A DNA stretch of 64,000 bases from CAYJEQ01 sp964369235. Lineage in GTDB: Bacteria > Bacillota > Clostridia > Oscillospirales > Ruminococcaceae. Each line of letters begins with the position of its first letter. Position 1 is the first letter of the stretch. The notes under the pieces were generated by a model, which was given only the letters and a program-made list of their open reading frames with translations, had not been told where the DNA came from and did not search any database. Positions 24,505 to 33,020 of this stretch are shown piece by piece. The translations under genes were made by a program, and so were the position numbers. The stretch covers positions 3,615 through 67,614 of the forward strand of contig CAYJEQ010000005.1 in NCBI GenBank assembly GCA_964369235.1, read 5' to 3'.

Positions 24505-25848
24505 ATGGAAGGATATTTTCATTCAGTTGGACTGGTGGAAGAGTTGTGCCGTGGATGTACTAACTGTGTCCGTCGATGTCCTACAGAAGCTATAAGAGTT
24601 CGTAACGGCAAAGCCCTTATTATAAAAGATAGGTGTATAGATTGTGGCGAGTGTATACGCATCTGTCCCCATAGTGCTAAACAAGCCGTTGTAAGCAAGT
24701 TAGATTCCCTAGATAGCTTTAAATATAAAATCGCACTGCCTGCCCCTAGCCTATATGCCCAGTTTAATAATCTTGGATCACCTAATATAGTCCTATCAGC
24801 CCTAAAAAAATTTGGCTTTGATATGGTTTATGAGGTATCCCAAGCAGCAGAGATAATCACCCAAAGCACCAAGATGATTTTAAAAGAGAACACTGCAAAA
24901 AAGCCAATTTTAAGCTCAGCCTGTCCAGCAGTATTACGACTGATTTCTGTTAGATTCCCTGAGCTTATCGATAATATATTACCTCTTAAAGCCCCCGTGG
25001 CACTGGCTGCTATAAATGCTAGAGAGATTGCTAAAAAAACTACAGGGCTTTCCGATAATGAAATAGGCGTAGCCTTTATTACTCCATGTCCTGCTAAGGT
25101 TACCGAAATTAAATCCCCATTGCTAGATAATCAAATACTAATTGATGAGGTTATGAGCATCTCAGACATCTATCCCAAACTACTGTCCTTAATGGATACT
25201 GCTGATATGCACTCCCATCTATCAGCCTCTGGCAGTGTTGGTGTAGGTTGGGCAAGTAGTGGTGGAGAATGTTATGGCTTAGACACAGACAGCTATCTTG
25301 CAGCCGATGGGATCGAGAATGTTATTGGGGTGCTAGAAGGGCTAGAAGACGAGAAAATGCGAAATCTTAATTTTGTAGAGTTAAATGCCTGTCCTGGTGG
25401 TTGCGTAGGTGGAGTATTAACTATAGAAAATCCATTTATAGCTAGAACAAAGCTGGTAAACCTCAGAAAAAAACTGCCATATAATAAGAACTATATAGAT
25501 GACACCCTGCCTGTGGCAGCTAAGGCAGATATGAGCATTCAGTACAGTCCAGCTATGCGACTTGATGAGAATTTCGTAGAGGCTTCTAAGAAGCTTAAAA
25601 GGCTCAGAGAGATAGAAGCTGGATTATATGGGCTAGACTGTGGCTCCTGTGGAGCACCAAGTTGTAGATGTTTAGCCGAGGATATAGTAAGAGGATATGC
25701 CACTGAGGAATACTGTGTATACAAAATGGCAGAGCTTGCCTCAGACTCTGATAATCCTATTAATCCCCTACCAATAGCCTTTAGAACTAAGGAACCTCGA
25801 ACTATACCCCCTATTAGAAAGTCAGGAGAGAGAAAAGATGATTGGTAA
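24505..25848 (+). CDS. hydS: HydS-like putative sensory [FeFe]-hydrogenase
   Basis: 447 residues. Two 4Fe-4S motifs (Cys15/18/21/25 and Cys44/47/50/54), an H-cluster domain (about 75-330) and a C-terminal RnfB-type cysteine motif (Cys379, 382, 387, 404). The four H-cluster ligand cysteines are kept (Cys140, 195, 296, 300). However, the catalytic loops are altered: SSACPAV replaces TSC(C/S)PGW, so the proton-relay position is Ala139, TPCPAKV replaces MPCTAKK, and ELNACPGGC replaces EIMxCPGGC. Such changes are reported for sensory HydS-type proteins, so low-turnover H2/redox sensing is inferred. No PAS domain is present. The last 11 bases overlap the next gene. Confidence 0.8.
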   Translation: MEGYFHSVGLVEELCRGCTNCVRRCPTEAIRVRNGKALIIKDRCIDCGECIRICPHSAKQAVVSKLDSLDSFKYKIALPAPSLYAQFNNLGSPNIVLSALKKFGFDMVYEVSQAAEIITQSTKMILKENTAKKPILSSACPAVLRLISVRFPELIDNILPLKAPVALAAINAREIAKKTTGLSDNEIGVAFITPCPAKVTEIKSPLLDNQILIDEVMSISDIYPKLLSLMDTADMHSHLSASGSVGVGWASSGGECYGLDTDSYLAADGIENVIGVLEGLEDEKMRNLNFVELNACPGGCVGGVLTIENPFIARTKLVNLRKKLPYNKNYIDDTLPVAAKADMSIQYSPAMRLDENFVEASKKLKRLREIEAGLYGLDCGSCGAPSCRCLAEDIVRGYATEEYCVYKMAELASDSDNPINPLPIAFRTKEPRTIPPIRKSGERKDDW

Positions 25849-26164
25849 AATTATAGCAGATGAGAATTTCACAGAGGAAGTAATGGTAGAAGACAGGGAG
25901 ATAAGCTCTATCTACTGTTGTGACCTACTGAGTATAGCAATGGCTAAAGCTCCTATGGACGGTATCTGGGTTACTGTTATGGCAAATGCCAATACCCTTG
26001 CAGTTGCAAGCCTAGCTGATATATCCTGTGTGGTCTTTGCCGATGGTACTCGACTAACACCACAGGACAGTCAAACAGCAAAGGATAAAGGTATTAATGT
26101 GCTTTATACAAACCTTGATATATTTACTGCTGCAGTTAAAATCAAAGAAATACTAGGACTATAA
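25838..26164 (+). CDS. DRTGG-domain protein (second)
   Basis: 108 residues, again nearly a lone DRTGG domain: CDLLSIAMAKAPMDGIWVTV, ANTLAVASLADISCVVFADG, then QDSQTAKDKGINVLYTNLDI. It overlaps the end of the HydS-like gene by 11 bp, so it is translationally coupled. The pair of DRTGG genes bracketing an ATPase and HydS in one operon suggests they act together, perhaps as ligand-binding partners. No function is established. Confidence 0.75.
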   Translation: MIGKIIADENFTEEVMVEDREISSIYCCDLLSIAMAKAPMDGIWVTVMANANTLAVASLADISCVVFADGTRLTPQDSQTAKDKGINVLYTNLDIFTAAVKIKEILGL

Positions 26165-26202
26165 TTTATGCTTATGACTATACATTTAAGGAGGTGGCTT
26201 AA

Positions 26203-26916
26203 CTGGAGATAAAATACGATTTACATATCCATTCCTGTTTATCCCCCTGTGGTGATGATGCCATGACTCCCGATGTAATAGCTGGCATAGCAGCCTTAAA
26301 TGGACTTGATCTCATAGCCCTTACTGACCATAACTGTGCCCTCAACTGCCATGCCACTAAAGAAGCTTGTGATAATTATGGTATTAGTTTTATAGCTGGG
26401 GTAGAGGTAACTACAGCAGAAGATGTACATATAGTCAGCCTTTTTCCTAGCTGTGATGATGCAGTTAATTTTAGCAATGAGCTTAGTAGCCACCTGCCAC
26501 CTATTAAAAATAAAGAGAAAATCTTTGGCAATCAGCTGGTGGCAGATATTAATGGCGCGACCATATCCACAGTGGAAAATCTACTTATTATGGCTGTTTC
26601 CCTTAATATTTCCCAGTGTGTAAAACTGGCAGAAAAACATGGTGGTTTTTCCTTTCCAGCCCATGTGGAAAAGGATAGTAATAGTATACTTGCCATATTA
26701 GGTGGATTTCCACAGGAATGTGATTTTCCACTAATAGAGGTAAAGAATATGGACAAGGCAAATAGCAACCCACTTTTTGAAAGTGAAATAAATGGCAGAA
26801 GGGTAATTAGCTCCTCCGATGCTCACTACCCTCACCAAATCACCCAAGATGGAGATAGTTTCCTCAGTGATGGCAGTGATTTTTACAGTGTTAGAAAGGC
26901 TCTTATGGGTTATTAG
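26203..26916 (+). CDS. PHP-domain phosphoesterase, apparent CTG start
   Basis: Metal-dependent phosphoesterase of the PHP family; substrate unknown. The first ATG in frame (26263) lies after the essential HxH motif, giving a truncated 217-residue protein. Reading upstream, the frame gives DLHIHSCLSPCGDDAM, and opens directly after a TAA at 26200-26202. The only plausible start is CTG at 26203, 8 bp after a perfect AAGGAGG (26188-26194), giving 237 residues. Other motifs: LTDHNCALN, AGVEVTT, FPAHVEKD and SSSDAHYPH. It is last of the five-gene operon. Confidence 0.75.
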   Translation: MEIKYDLHIHSCLSPCGDDAMTPDVIAGIAALNGLDLIALTDHNCALNCHATKEACDNYGISFIAGVEVTTAEDVHIVSLFPSCDDAVNFSNELSSHLPPIKNKEKIFGNQLVADINGATISTVENLLIMAVSLNISQCVKLAEKHGGFSFPAHVEKDSNSILAILGGFPQECDFPLIEVKNMDKANSNPLFESEINGRRVISSSDAHYPHQITQDGDSFLSDGSDFYSVRKALMGY

Positions 26917-27019
26917 TATAACAAGATAAATTACTGCAATAGTCTATAATTCCCCTAGAATATTTAGAATGGTATAGCCCATGTGTAAATAAAACATCAA
27001 GAAAGGATTGGACATTTAT

Positions 27020-28711
27020 ATGATAAAGATACCTGGTACTATTATGTCAGAAGGTCTTGCCATTGGAAATGTAGTTATCCCTCAAATGTCTATGGCAACC
27101 TTAGAGTTTACCCCTTGTGAAGATAAAGATGCGGAGAAAATCAAGGTTAACAAAGCCTTAAAGGTTGCCATAACCTCTCAACAGATGCTTATTAATCACC
27201 ATAGTTCTGGCAATAAAGACACAAGAGATATACTTATGGCATATCTATTTATGCTAAAAGACCCCGACCTTAAGGTGCAAATCCATCAAGCTATAGACAA
27301 TGAGGGCTGTTCAGCACCTTGGGCTGTAAAACAGGTTTTTGACAGTATGATAATGTCACTATATAGCTGTGATGACAGTTATATGAAAAGTCGTGGTGAA
27401 GATCTATCCAATGTTATGAACCGTCTTGTGGATATACTACAGGGTAGGGATCACAATGAGCCTACTCAGATTAAAGAAGGCTCTATACTAGTATTTAACA
27501 GTATCTCACCTTCTCAGTTTGCAGCATTAGATCTTAGTAAAGTTGCTGGATTTATCTCTGCTACTGGCAGTGCCGGATCCCATATTGCCATTATGGCAAG
27601 AGCTGCACAGATACCAGCTATCTGTTGTAAAGCAGATGATATTGAGAAAATTTCCTCTGGTCAGTCGGTTGTTTTAGACTCGGTAAATGCAACTATTATA
27701 GTAAATCCTAAACAGGATATACTAGCCCGTTACATTAACACTATTATGCAGAGAAAAGAAATTCTCAAAGAAGAACTGGAGTTTAAAAACAAAGCTAGTA
27801 AAACCAAAGACGGTGTAGAAATCCCAGTGGAAGCTAATATATCCAGTTTAAAGGATATGCCTTCTACAGTTGAGTATCACGCCAGTGGTATAGGACTTGT
27901 AAGAACGGAGTTTTTATTTGAAAATGGTCTACCCTCCTGTCAAGAACAGTTTGAAAAATACAAAAAAATTCTTGAGATGATGTCTGGTAAGCCTGTTGTC
28001 TTTAGATTATTAGATGTAGGTGGGGATAAACTATCCAGCCTAAATAATTACAAAGAGGATAATCCCTTCCTAGGCAATCGTGGTATAAGACTTCTAACCC
28101 ACCACAAAGATGTAATTGCCACCCAGATTAAAGCCCTATTAATGGCTTCTCCATTTGGTGATGCTACAATACTTCTACCAATGATATCCTCGGTAGACGA
28201 AGTAAGAGTAGTAAAAAAAGTTATTAAGAAAATTAAAAAAGAACTTATAAAAGACAATATTCTTTTTGATGATAAAATTAAAGTTGGTGCTATGATAGAG
28301 GTGCCTTCTGCAGCAATTCTAGCAGATGAAATTGCCAAAGAGGTGGATCTATTTAGTATAGGCACCAATGATTTAACCCAGTATACACTGGCTGTAGACA
28401 GAACAAATCCTCTAGTAGCCTCTCTATATAATAACTGCCACCCAGCTGTATTAAAGTTAATGGAAATGACCGTTAACGCTGCCGACAAAGCAGGTATACC
28501 TGTATGTGTATGTGGCGAGATGGCTTCCCAGATTAATATGGTAAGACTGCTTCTAGGACTGGGTATAGACAAAATCAGCATTAGCCCTAATATGATATGT
28601 AGTGTACGCCACGAGCTATCTAAATACACTATGGAGGAAAATATCCACCTTGCCAACCGTGCAAAACGCTGTATATCTGCTGAGGCTGTGTACGCACTGC
28701 TAAGAAACTAA
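27020..28711 (+). CDS. ptsI: PTS enzyme I (phosphoenolpyruvate-protein phosphotransferase)
   Basis: Takes phosphate from PEP and passes it to HPr at the head of the sugar PTS. 564 residues from ATG at 27020; a TTG 12 bp earlier sits on the ribosome binding site. The phospho-histidine swivel domain has GSAGSHIAIMARAAQIPAI. The PEP-binding TIM barrel has RLLDVGGDKLSSL, FLGNRGIRLLTHH, MIEVPSAAILADEIA and SIGTNDLTQYTLAVDRTN with CVCGEMAS near the end. No HPr or EII genes are in the window, so its partner lies elsewhere. Terminator at 28822-28858. Confidence 0.93.
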   Translation: MIKIPGTIMSEGLAIGNVVIPQMSMATLEFTPCEDKDAEKIKVNKALKVAITSQQMLINHHSSGNKDTRDILMAYLFMLKDPDLKVQIHQAIDNEGCSAPWAVKQVFDSMIMSLYSCDDSYMKSRGEDLSNVMNRLVDILQGRDHNEPTQIKEGSILVFNSISPSQFAALDLSKVAGFISATGSAGSHIAIMARAAQIPAICCKADDIEKISSGQSVVLDSVNATIIVNPKQDILARYINTIMQRKEILKEELEFKNKASKTKDGVEIPVEANISSLKDMPSTVEYHASGIGLVRTEFLFENGLPSCQEQFEKYKKILEMMSGKPVVFRLLDVGGDKLSSLNNYKEDNPFLGNRGIRLLTHHKDVIATQIKALLMASPFGDATILLPMISSVDEVRVVKKVIKKIKKELIKDNILFDDKIKVGAMIEVPSAAILADEIAKEVDLFSIGTNDLTQYTLAVDRTNPLVASLYNNCHPAVLKLMEMTVNAADKAGIPVCVCGEMASQINMVRLLLGLGIDKISISPNMICSVRHELSKYTMEENIHLANRAKRCISAEAVYALLRN

Positions 28712-28747
28712 AATAGTCAAATTTCTTATATAGCCTTATAACAAAAC

Positions 28748-28812
28748 GGTTCTATAGCAAATGTTGGGGTAGTACCCCAATAGAATTTTATCCCAACAAT
28801 TAATATAGAGCC
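28748..28812 (+). mobile_element. Palindromic element copy C with 8-bp flanking direct repeat
   Basis: The shortest and cleanest copy (65 bp). Termini are GGTTCTATA and TATAGAGCC, an 8-of-9 inverted match. The centre is a short hairpin TTGGGGTA-G-TACCCCAA (28764-28780). The flanks are a perfect 8-bp direct repeat AACAAAAC (28740-28747 and 28813-28820), as expected for target-site duplication. No transposase is encoded. Confidence 0.75.
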
Positions 28813-28821
28813 AACAAAACT

Positions 28822-28858
28822 AATGGTCTGACACTTTATAGCTGTCAGACCATTTTTT
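28822..28858 (+). terminator. Intrinsic terminator of ptsI
   Basis: 12-bp perfect stem AATGGTCTGACA / TGTCAGACCATT (28822-28833 and 28843-28854, 9-nt loop) followed by TTTTAT. It lies 110 bp after the ptsI stop, just past element C. Confidence 0.88.
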
Positions 28859-28948
28859 ATCTATTTTCTAAGACTATTGTAGAAACAATCTACACTGTTA
28901 TCCCTGTATATTTACACTATTACCATTGATAGCCCCTGTAATTATTAA

Positions 28949-29037
28949 TGTTCATCATTAAATATTGGGGTAAAATTATATGGGGCATATTCCCTCGCCA
29001 TGAGCGAGGGAATATGCCCCATAATTGATATAGAACT
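28949..29037 (-). repeat. Palindromic element copy D
   Basis: Family member in reverse orientation just downstream of leuS. The hairpin is the longest, 20-bp perfect arms (28979-28998 and 29004-29023, TATGGGGCATATTCCCTCGC and complement, 5-nt loop). Flanking 8-mers (ATTATTAA, ATTACTTA) agree at 6 of 8. As RNA it would fold right after the leuS stop and could serve as its terminator or 3' end stabiliser. Confidence 0.75.
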
Positions 29038-29054
29038 ATTACTTAATTACTATA

Positions 29055-31469
29055 TTACTTAACAACTATATTTACAAGTTTACCCTTAACATATAGCTCT
29101 TTTACGATAGTTTTGCCTTCTATTGCAGCTGCTACTGATGGATCAGCCTTAGCTGTGGCAATAACATCTTCCTGTGGACTATCTGTTGGTATAACAATTC
29201 TTGCTTTAATCTTACCGTTTACCTGAACAGCAATTTCTACAGAACTATCTACACACTTAGCTTCATCATATGTTGGCCAGCTTGTCTGATTAATCATACC
29301 TTTAAAGCCACATAGACTCCACATTTCCTCGGTAATATGTGGTGCAAATGGGTTAAGAAGTGTTAGGTAGATTTTCATCTCACCCTTTGTAATGCTCTTC
29401 TTATCAGATATATCATTTAACAGTGCCATTAATGTGGCAATAGCTGTGTTGTATTTTAGCGTTTCGATGTCATCAGATACCTTTTTAATAGCCTTGTTGA
29501 ATGGTGTTTCTAGCTCTGGGCTATATCCATCACCACCTACCATTATATCCATTAGCGCCCAGCTTCTATCTAAGAATCTCTTACAACCCTTAATTGAGCT
29601 TGAGCTCCATGGTGCGCTTTTCTCAAAGTCACCAATGAACATTTCATATAGACGCATTGTATCTGCACCATACTCGTTAACGATATCATCTGGGTTTACA
29701 ACATTGCCTTTAGATTTACTCATCTTCTCGCCGTTTTCACCTAGAATCATACCGTGGCTTGTTCTCTTTGCATATGGCTCTTTTGTGCTAACTACACCGA
29801 TGTCATATAGGAACTTATGCCAGAATCTTGAGTAAAGTAGATGTAGGGTTGTATGCTCCATACCACCGTTGTACCAGTCAATAGGTAGCCAGTAATCTAG
29901 TGCTTCTTTAGCTGCTAGTGCAGACATATTGTCCACATCACAGTAGCGTAGGAAGTACCAAGAAGATCCAGCCCACTGTGGCATTGTATCGGTTTCTCTC
30001 TGAGCGTCCTCTCCACAGCATGGGCATTTAACATTAACCCACTCAGTGATATTAGCTAGAGGAGATTCACCGTTCTCTGTTGGCTCATAGGACTCTACCT
30101 CTGGTAGTTTTAAGGGAAGGTCACTTTCCTCCAGTGGAACAAATCCACATTTAGGACAGTTAATTAGTGGGATTGGCTCACCCCAGTATCTCTGACGGGA
30201 GAATACCCAGTCACGAAGTTTATAGTTTACCTTTTCTCTAGCTAGGTCTTTTTCCTTTAGGAAAGCAATAATCTTCTCCTTGCCTTCTTCTACAGATAGA
30301 CCATCAATAATGCCAGAGTTTACCATTATGCCTGTTGCACAATCGGTAAAGGCTTCTTCTTCAATATTACCACCCTTAACAACCTCGATAATAGGAAGGC
30401 CGAATTTCTTTGCAAACTCCCAGTCACGGGTGTCATGTCCAGGTACAGCCATAATAGCACCTGTACCATAGGTCATAAGTACATAGTCAGAGATAAAGAT
30501 AGGAATTTCCTCACCACTTACTGGATTAATACCAGCAACACCTTTAAGGCATACACCTGTTTTATCTTTGTTAACTTCTGCTCTTTCAAAATCAGATTTC
30601 TTAGAAGCTTCTGTTTGGTATGCTCTAATCTCATCCATATTAGTTAGCTTATCAGCCCACTGATCAATAAATGGATGTTCTGGTGAGATTACCATATATG
30701 TTGCACCGTAAAGTGTATCTGGTCTAGTGGTAAATACAGTTAGTGTGTCCCCTGCTGTAGTAGCAAAATCCACCTCTGCACCTGTAGAACGACCAATCCA
30801 GTTAATCTGAGAGGTTTTAACACGCTCTACATAGTTAACTTCGTCTAGATCGTCTATTAGACGCTGTGCGTACTTTGTGATTTTTAGCATCCACTGGCTT
30901 TTTACCTTACGGATTACTTCATTGCCACAACGCTCACAGCCACCATTTACAACTTCTTCATTAGCTAGTACAACCTTACAGCTTGTACACCAGTTAACAG
31001 CCATTTCTTTCTTGTATGCAAGACCTTCTTTAAATAACTGTAGGAATATCCACTGTGTCCACTTAAAGTAGTTAGGATCTGTTGTGTTTATCTCTCTATT
31101 CCAGTCAAAGGATAGTCCCAGTGACTTAAGCTGACTTTTAAACCTTGCCACATTATCCCTTGTAACTATCTCTGGGTGGATGTGGTTTTTTATTGCAAAA
31201 TTCTCAGTAGGTAGTCCAAATGCGTCCCAACCCATTGGGTAAAGCACATTAAATCCTTCTAGGCGTTTCTTTCTAGATACAATATCTAGAGCTGTATAGG
31301 AACGAGGATGTCCTACATGAAGACCTGCTCCTGACGGATAAGGAAACTCTACTAATCCGTAGAATTTAGGCTTAGAATAATCATTTACTGCAGCAAAGGT
31401 ATTGTTCTCATCCCAGATACCCTGCCATTTTTTTTCGATTTGTTTGTAATCGTACTTCAAAGATTGCAC
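29055..31469 (-). CDS. leuS: Leucyl-tRNA synthetase
   Basis: Charges tRNA-Leu with leucine. 804 residues, normal bacterial length. Class I motifs: HIGH variant HVGH (residues 51-54, in YPSGAGLHVGHPRSY) and KMSKSKGNVV. An editing domain (TFTTRPDTLYGATYMVISPE) and the usual zinc-type region (CTSCKVVLANEEV, CERCGNEV) are present. It is last in the yhbY-nadD-lcp-rsfS-leuS gene run, 29 bp after rsfS. No T-box leader was seen upstream. Confidence 0.97.
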   Translation of the reverse strand: MQSLKYDYKQIEKKWQGIWDENNTFAAVNDYSKPKFYGLVEFPYPSGAGLHVGHPRSYTALDIVSRKKRLEGFNVLYPMGWDAFGLPTENFAIKNHIHPEIVTRDNVARFKSQLKSLGLSFDWNREINTTDPNYFKWTQWIFLQLFKEGLAYKKEMAVNWCTSCKVVLANEEVVNGGCERCGNEVIRKVKSQWMLKITKYAQRLIDDLDEVNYVERVKTSQINWIGRSTGAEVDFATTAGDTLTVFTTRPDTLYGATYMVISPEHPFIDQWADKLTNMDEIRAYQTEASKKSDFERAEVNKDKTGVCLKGVAGINPVSGEEIPIFISDYVLMTYGTGAIMAVPGHDTRDWEFAKKFGLPIIEVVKGGNIEEEAFTDCATGIMVNSGIIDGLSVEEGKEKIIAFLKEKDLAREKVNYKLRDWVFSRQRYWGEPIPLINCPKCGFVPLEESDLPLKLPEVESYEPTENGESPLANITEWVNVKCPCCGEDAQRETDTMPQWAGSSWYFLRYCDVDNMSALAAKEALDYWLPIDWYNGGMEHTTLHLLYSRFWHKFLYDIGVVSTKEPYAKRTSHGMILGENGEKMSKSKGNVVNPDDIVNEYGADTMRLYEMFIGDFEKSAPWSSSSIKGCKRFLDRSWALMDIMVGGDGYSPELETPFNKAIKKVSDDIETLKYNTAIATLMALLNDISDKKSITKGEMKIYLTLLNPFAPHITEEMWSLCGFKGMINQTSWPTYDEAKCVDSSVEIAVQVNGKIKARIVIPTDSPQEDVIATAKADPSVAAAIEGKTIVKELYVKGKLVNIVVK

Positions 31470-31498
31470 CCCTCTAGCTTAATTTATATTATTAATTA

Positions 31499-31846
31499 TT
31501 AAAACTCTGTGTTAGCTGCGTCAGACCATAGTCTTTCCATTGAGTAGAACTCTCTGGATTCCTCAGTGAAAATATGAATAATTACATCTTCATAATCCAT
31601 TAGAATCCAGTTAGCACTTGTATTACCTTCAACTCTTTTAGCATGTGCACCTTCTTTAGCTAGTGCCTGATCCACATAGTCGGATAGCGCCTTAACCTGT
31701 GTTATACTGCTACCAGAAGCAATTACAAAGTAATCACATATTGTTGTTAGTCCACCGATATTTAGTAGTTTTACATCTTTTGCTAGTTTGTCGTCTAGCA
31801 CTCTAGCTGCTGCTTGAGCTTTTTCTAAAATTGTCATAATATCCAT
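31499..31846 (-). CDS. rsfS: Ribosomal silencing factor RsfS
   Basis: Binds ribosomal protein L14 and blocks subunit joining when nutrients are scarce. 115 residues with the family pattern DVKLLNIGGLTTICDYFVIA, then the SSITQVKALSDYVDQAL stretch and the ANWILMDYEDVIIHIFTEES end. It stands between the LCP gene and leuS on the same strand, the usual Firmicutes order. Confidence 0.95.
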   Translation of the reverse strand: MDIMTILEKAQAAARVLDDKLAKDVKLLNIGGLTTICDYFVIASGSSITQVKALSDYVDQALAKEGAHAKRVEGNTSANWILMDYEDVIIHIFTEESREFYSMERLWSDAANTEF

Positions 31847-31899
31847 TCCTTTCTTTAAGCCTAGGGATTTATATTATTGGGATATTCCCATAACCCCCT

Positions 31900-31920
31900 G
31901 TTTGAAAATACATTTCAAAC
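31900..31920 (-). other. Hairpin GTTTGAAA/TTTCAAAC upstream of rsfS
   Basis: 8-bp perfect stem with a 5-nt loop, in the 118-bp gap between the LCP gene and rsfS. Same core as the hairpin at 5436-5456. No T-run follows on the minus strand, so it is not a typical terminator. Confidence 0.45.
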
Positions 31921-31964
31921 CACGGCTTCCTTCTGTATTTATCTCTACAGTTAATTTTCATTTA

Positions 31965-32891
31965 TTATGGTGTGTTTATATCTTTACCAGTGTATTTTAC
32001 CACATCTTTAGAAAAAATGCTATTTAATATTTCTGCCGAGGCATCTTTATTAATTTTATATATCCACTGATTATTATATACCTGACCTGTTCCCTCTAGG
32101 GACTCTATCTTTATACTGTCTACAGTTATATCCACAGCCTTAGGGGCTAATCTCATTATTAATGATAGTGGTATATCTGTATAAACATAATCTAGGCATT
32201 TTGGTATAAGTGATATTAACTGGCTATAGGATTTCTCCTTTAATGTCTTAGCTAAGGCAGTCATAAAATACCTTTGCATCTCCATTCTGCCTATATCACC
32301 TGTGCCATAACCTTCTCGGTATCTTACCAGCCACTGGGACTGGGTTCCGTTTATTGTTTGTAAGCCTTTGTATAGGATTTGATTAGGTAGAAACTCTATA
32401 TCATAGGGAATATCAATCTCCACCCCACCTAGGGTGTCAATAATACTAGAAAATCCCTCTAAAAACACCACCACTGAATAATCAATATTAATTGGCAGTA
32501 TTTCTTCCACACTACTAACTAATGATGCAATACCTTTCTCATGGCTTTTATGCTGATTATAGATGCTGTTAATCTTCCCTGTTACCGACATATCCCCCAC
32601 ATAGGTATCCCTTGGGATTTGTAGTACCGATAGCTGATTATCAGTCACATTATAACTGGCTATCCCCATTACATCTGTAAGCTGTAGGGTGCTATCAGCA
32701 CCACAATAAAAGATATTAATAATCTCATCAGTGTTATTATCACTACTTAGGTTTTCATCGGTTAGCTGAGTAGTTTGGTTTTCTATAATGGTATCTTTTC
32801 TAACTGCCATAGTATCTATATTAAGCCTGACTACCACCATTGCAGAAAAAATCATTACTGCACCTGTAATTATTGCTGTTACCTGTTTCAA
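31965..32891 (-). CDS. LytR-CpsA-Psr (LCP) family cell-wall protein
   Basis: Membrane-anchored enzyme expected to attach teichoic acid or other glycopolymers to peptidoglycan. 308 residues. N-terminal membrane segment VTAIITGAVMIFSAMVVV, then an extracytoplasmic LCP domain with QIPRDTYVG, KINSIYNQHK, GGVEIDIPYDI and WLVRYREGYGTGDIGRMEMQ. TTG start at 32889-32891 behind AAGGAGAG with 7 bp spacing; no ATG lies nearby upstream. In Firmicutes it often sits next to nadD-yqeK and rsfS, as here. Confidence 0.88.
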   Translation of the reverse strand: MKQVTAIITGAVMIFSAMVVVRLNIDTMAVRKDTIIENQTTQLTDENLSSDNNTDEIINIFYCGADSTLQLTDVMGIASYNVTDNQLSVLQIPRDTYVGDMSVTGKINSIYNQHKSHEKGIASLVSSVEEILPINIDYSVVVFLEGFSSIIDTLGGVEIDIPYDIEFLPNQILYKGLQTINGTQSQWLVRYREGYGTGDIGRMEMQRYFMTALAKTLKEKSYSQLISLIPKCLDYVYTDIPLSLIMRLAPKAVDITVDSIKIESLEGTGQVYNNQWIYKINKDASAEILNSIFSKDVVKYTGKDINTP

Positions 32892-33020
32892 AAGTATACT
32901 CTCCTTTTACTTTTTTCCAAAGCTTACCCTTATTATCTTCTGTCTAGGGCTTAGCTTATGTAACAGTTACAGGATTATATGTAGTGCTTTATCTAGGTTT
33001 TGTTTTACAGGTAAATACTT

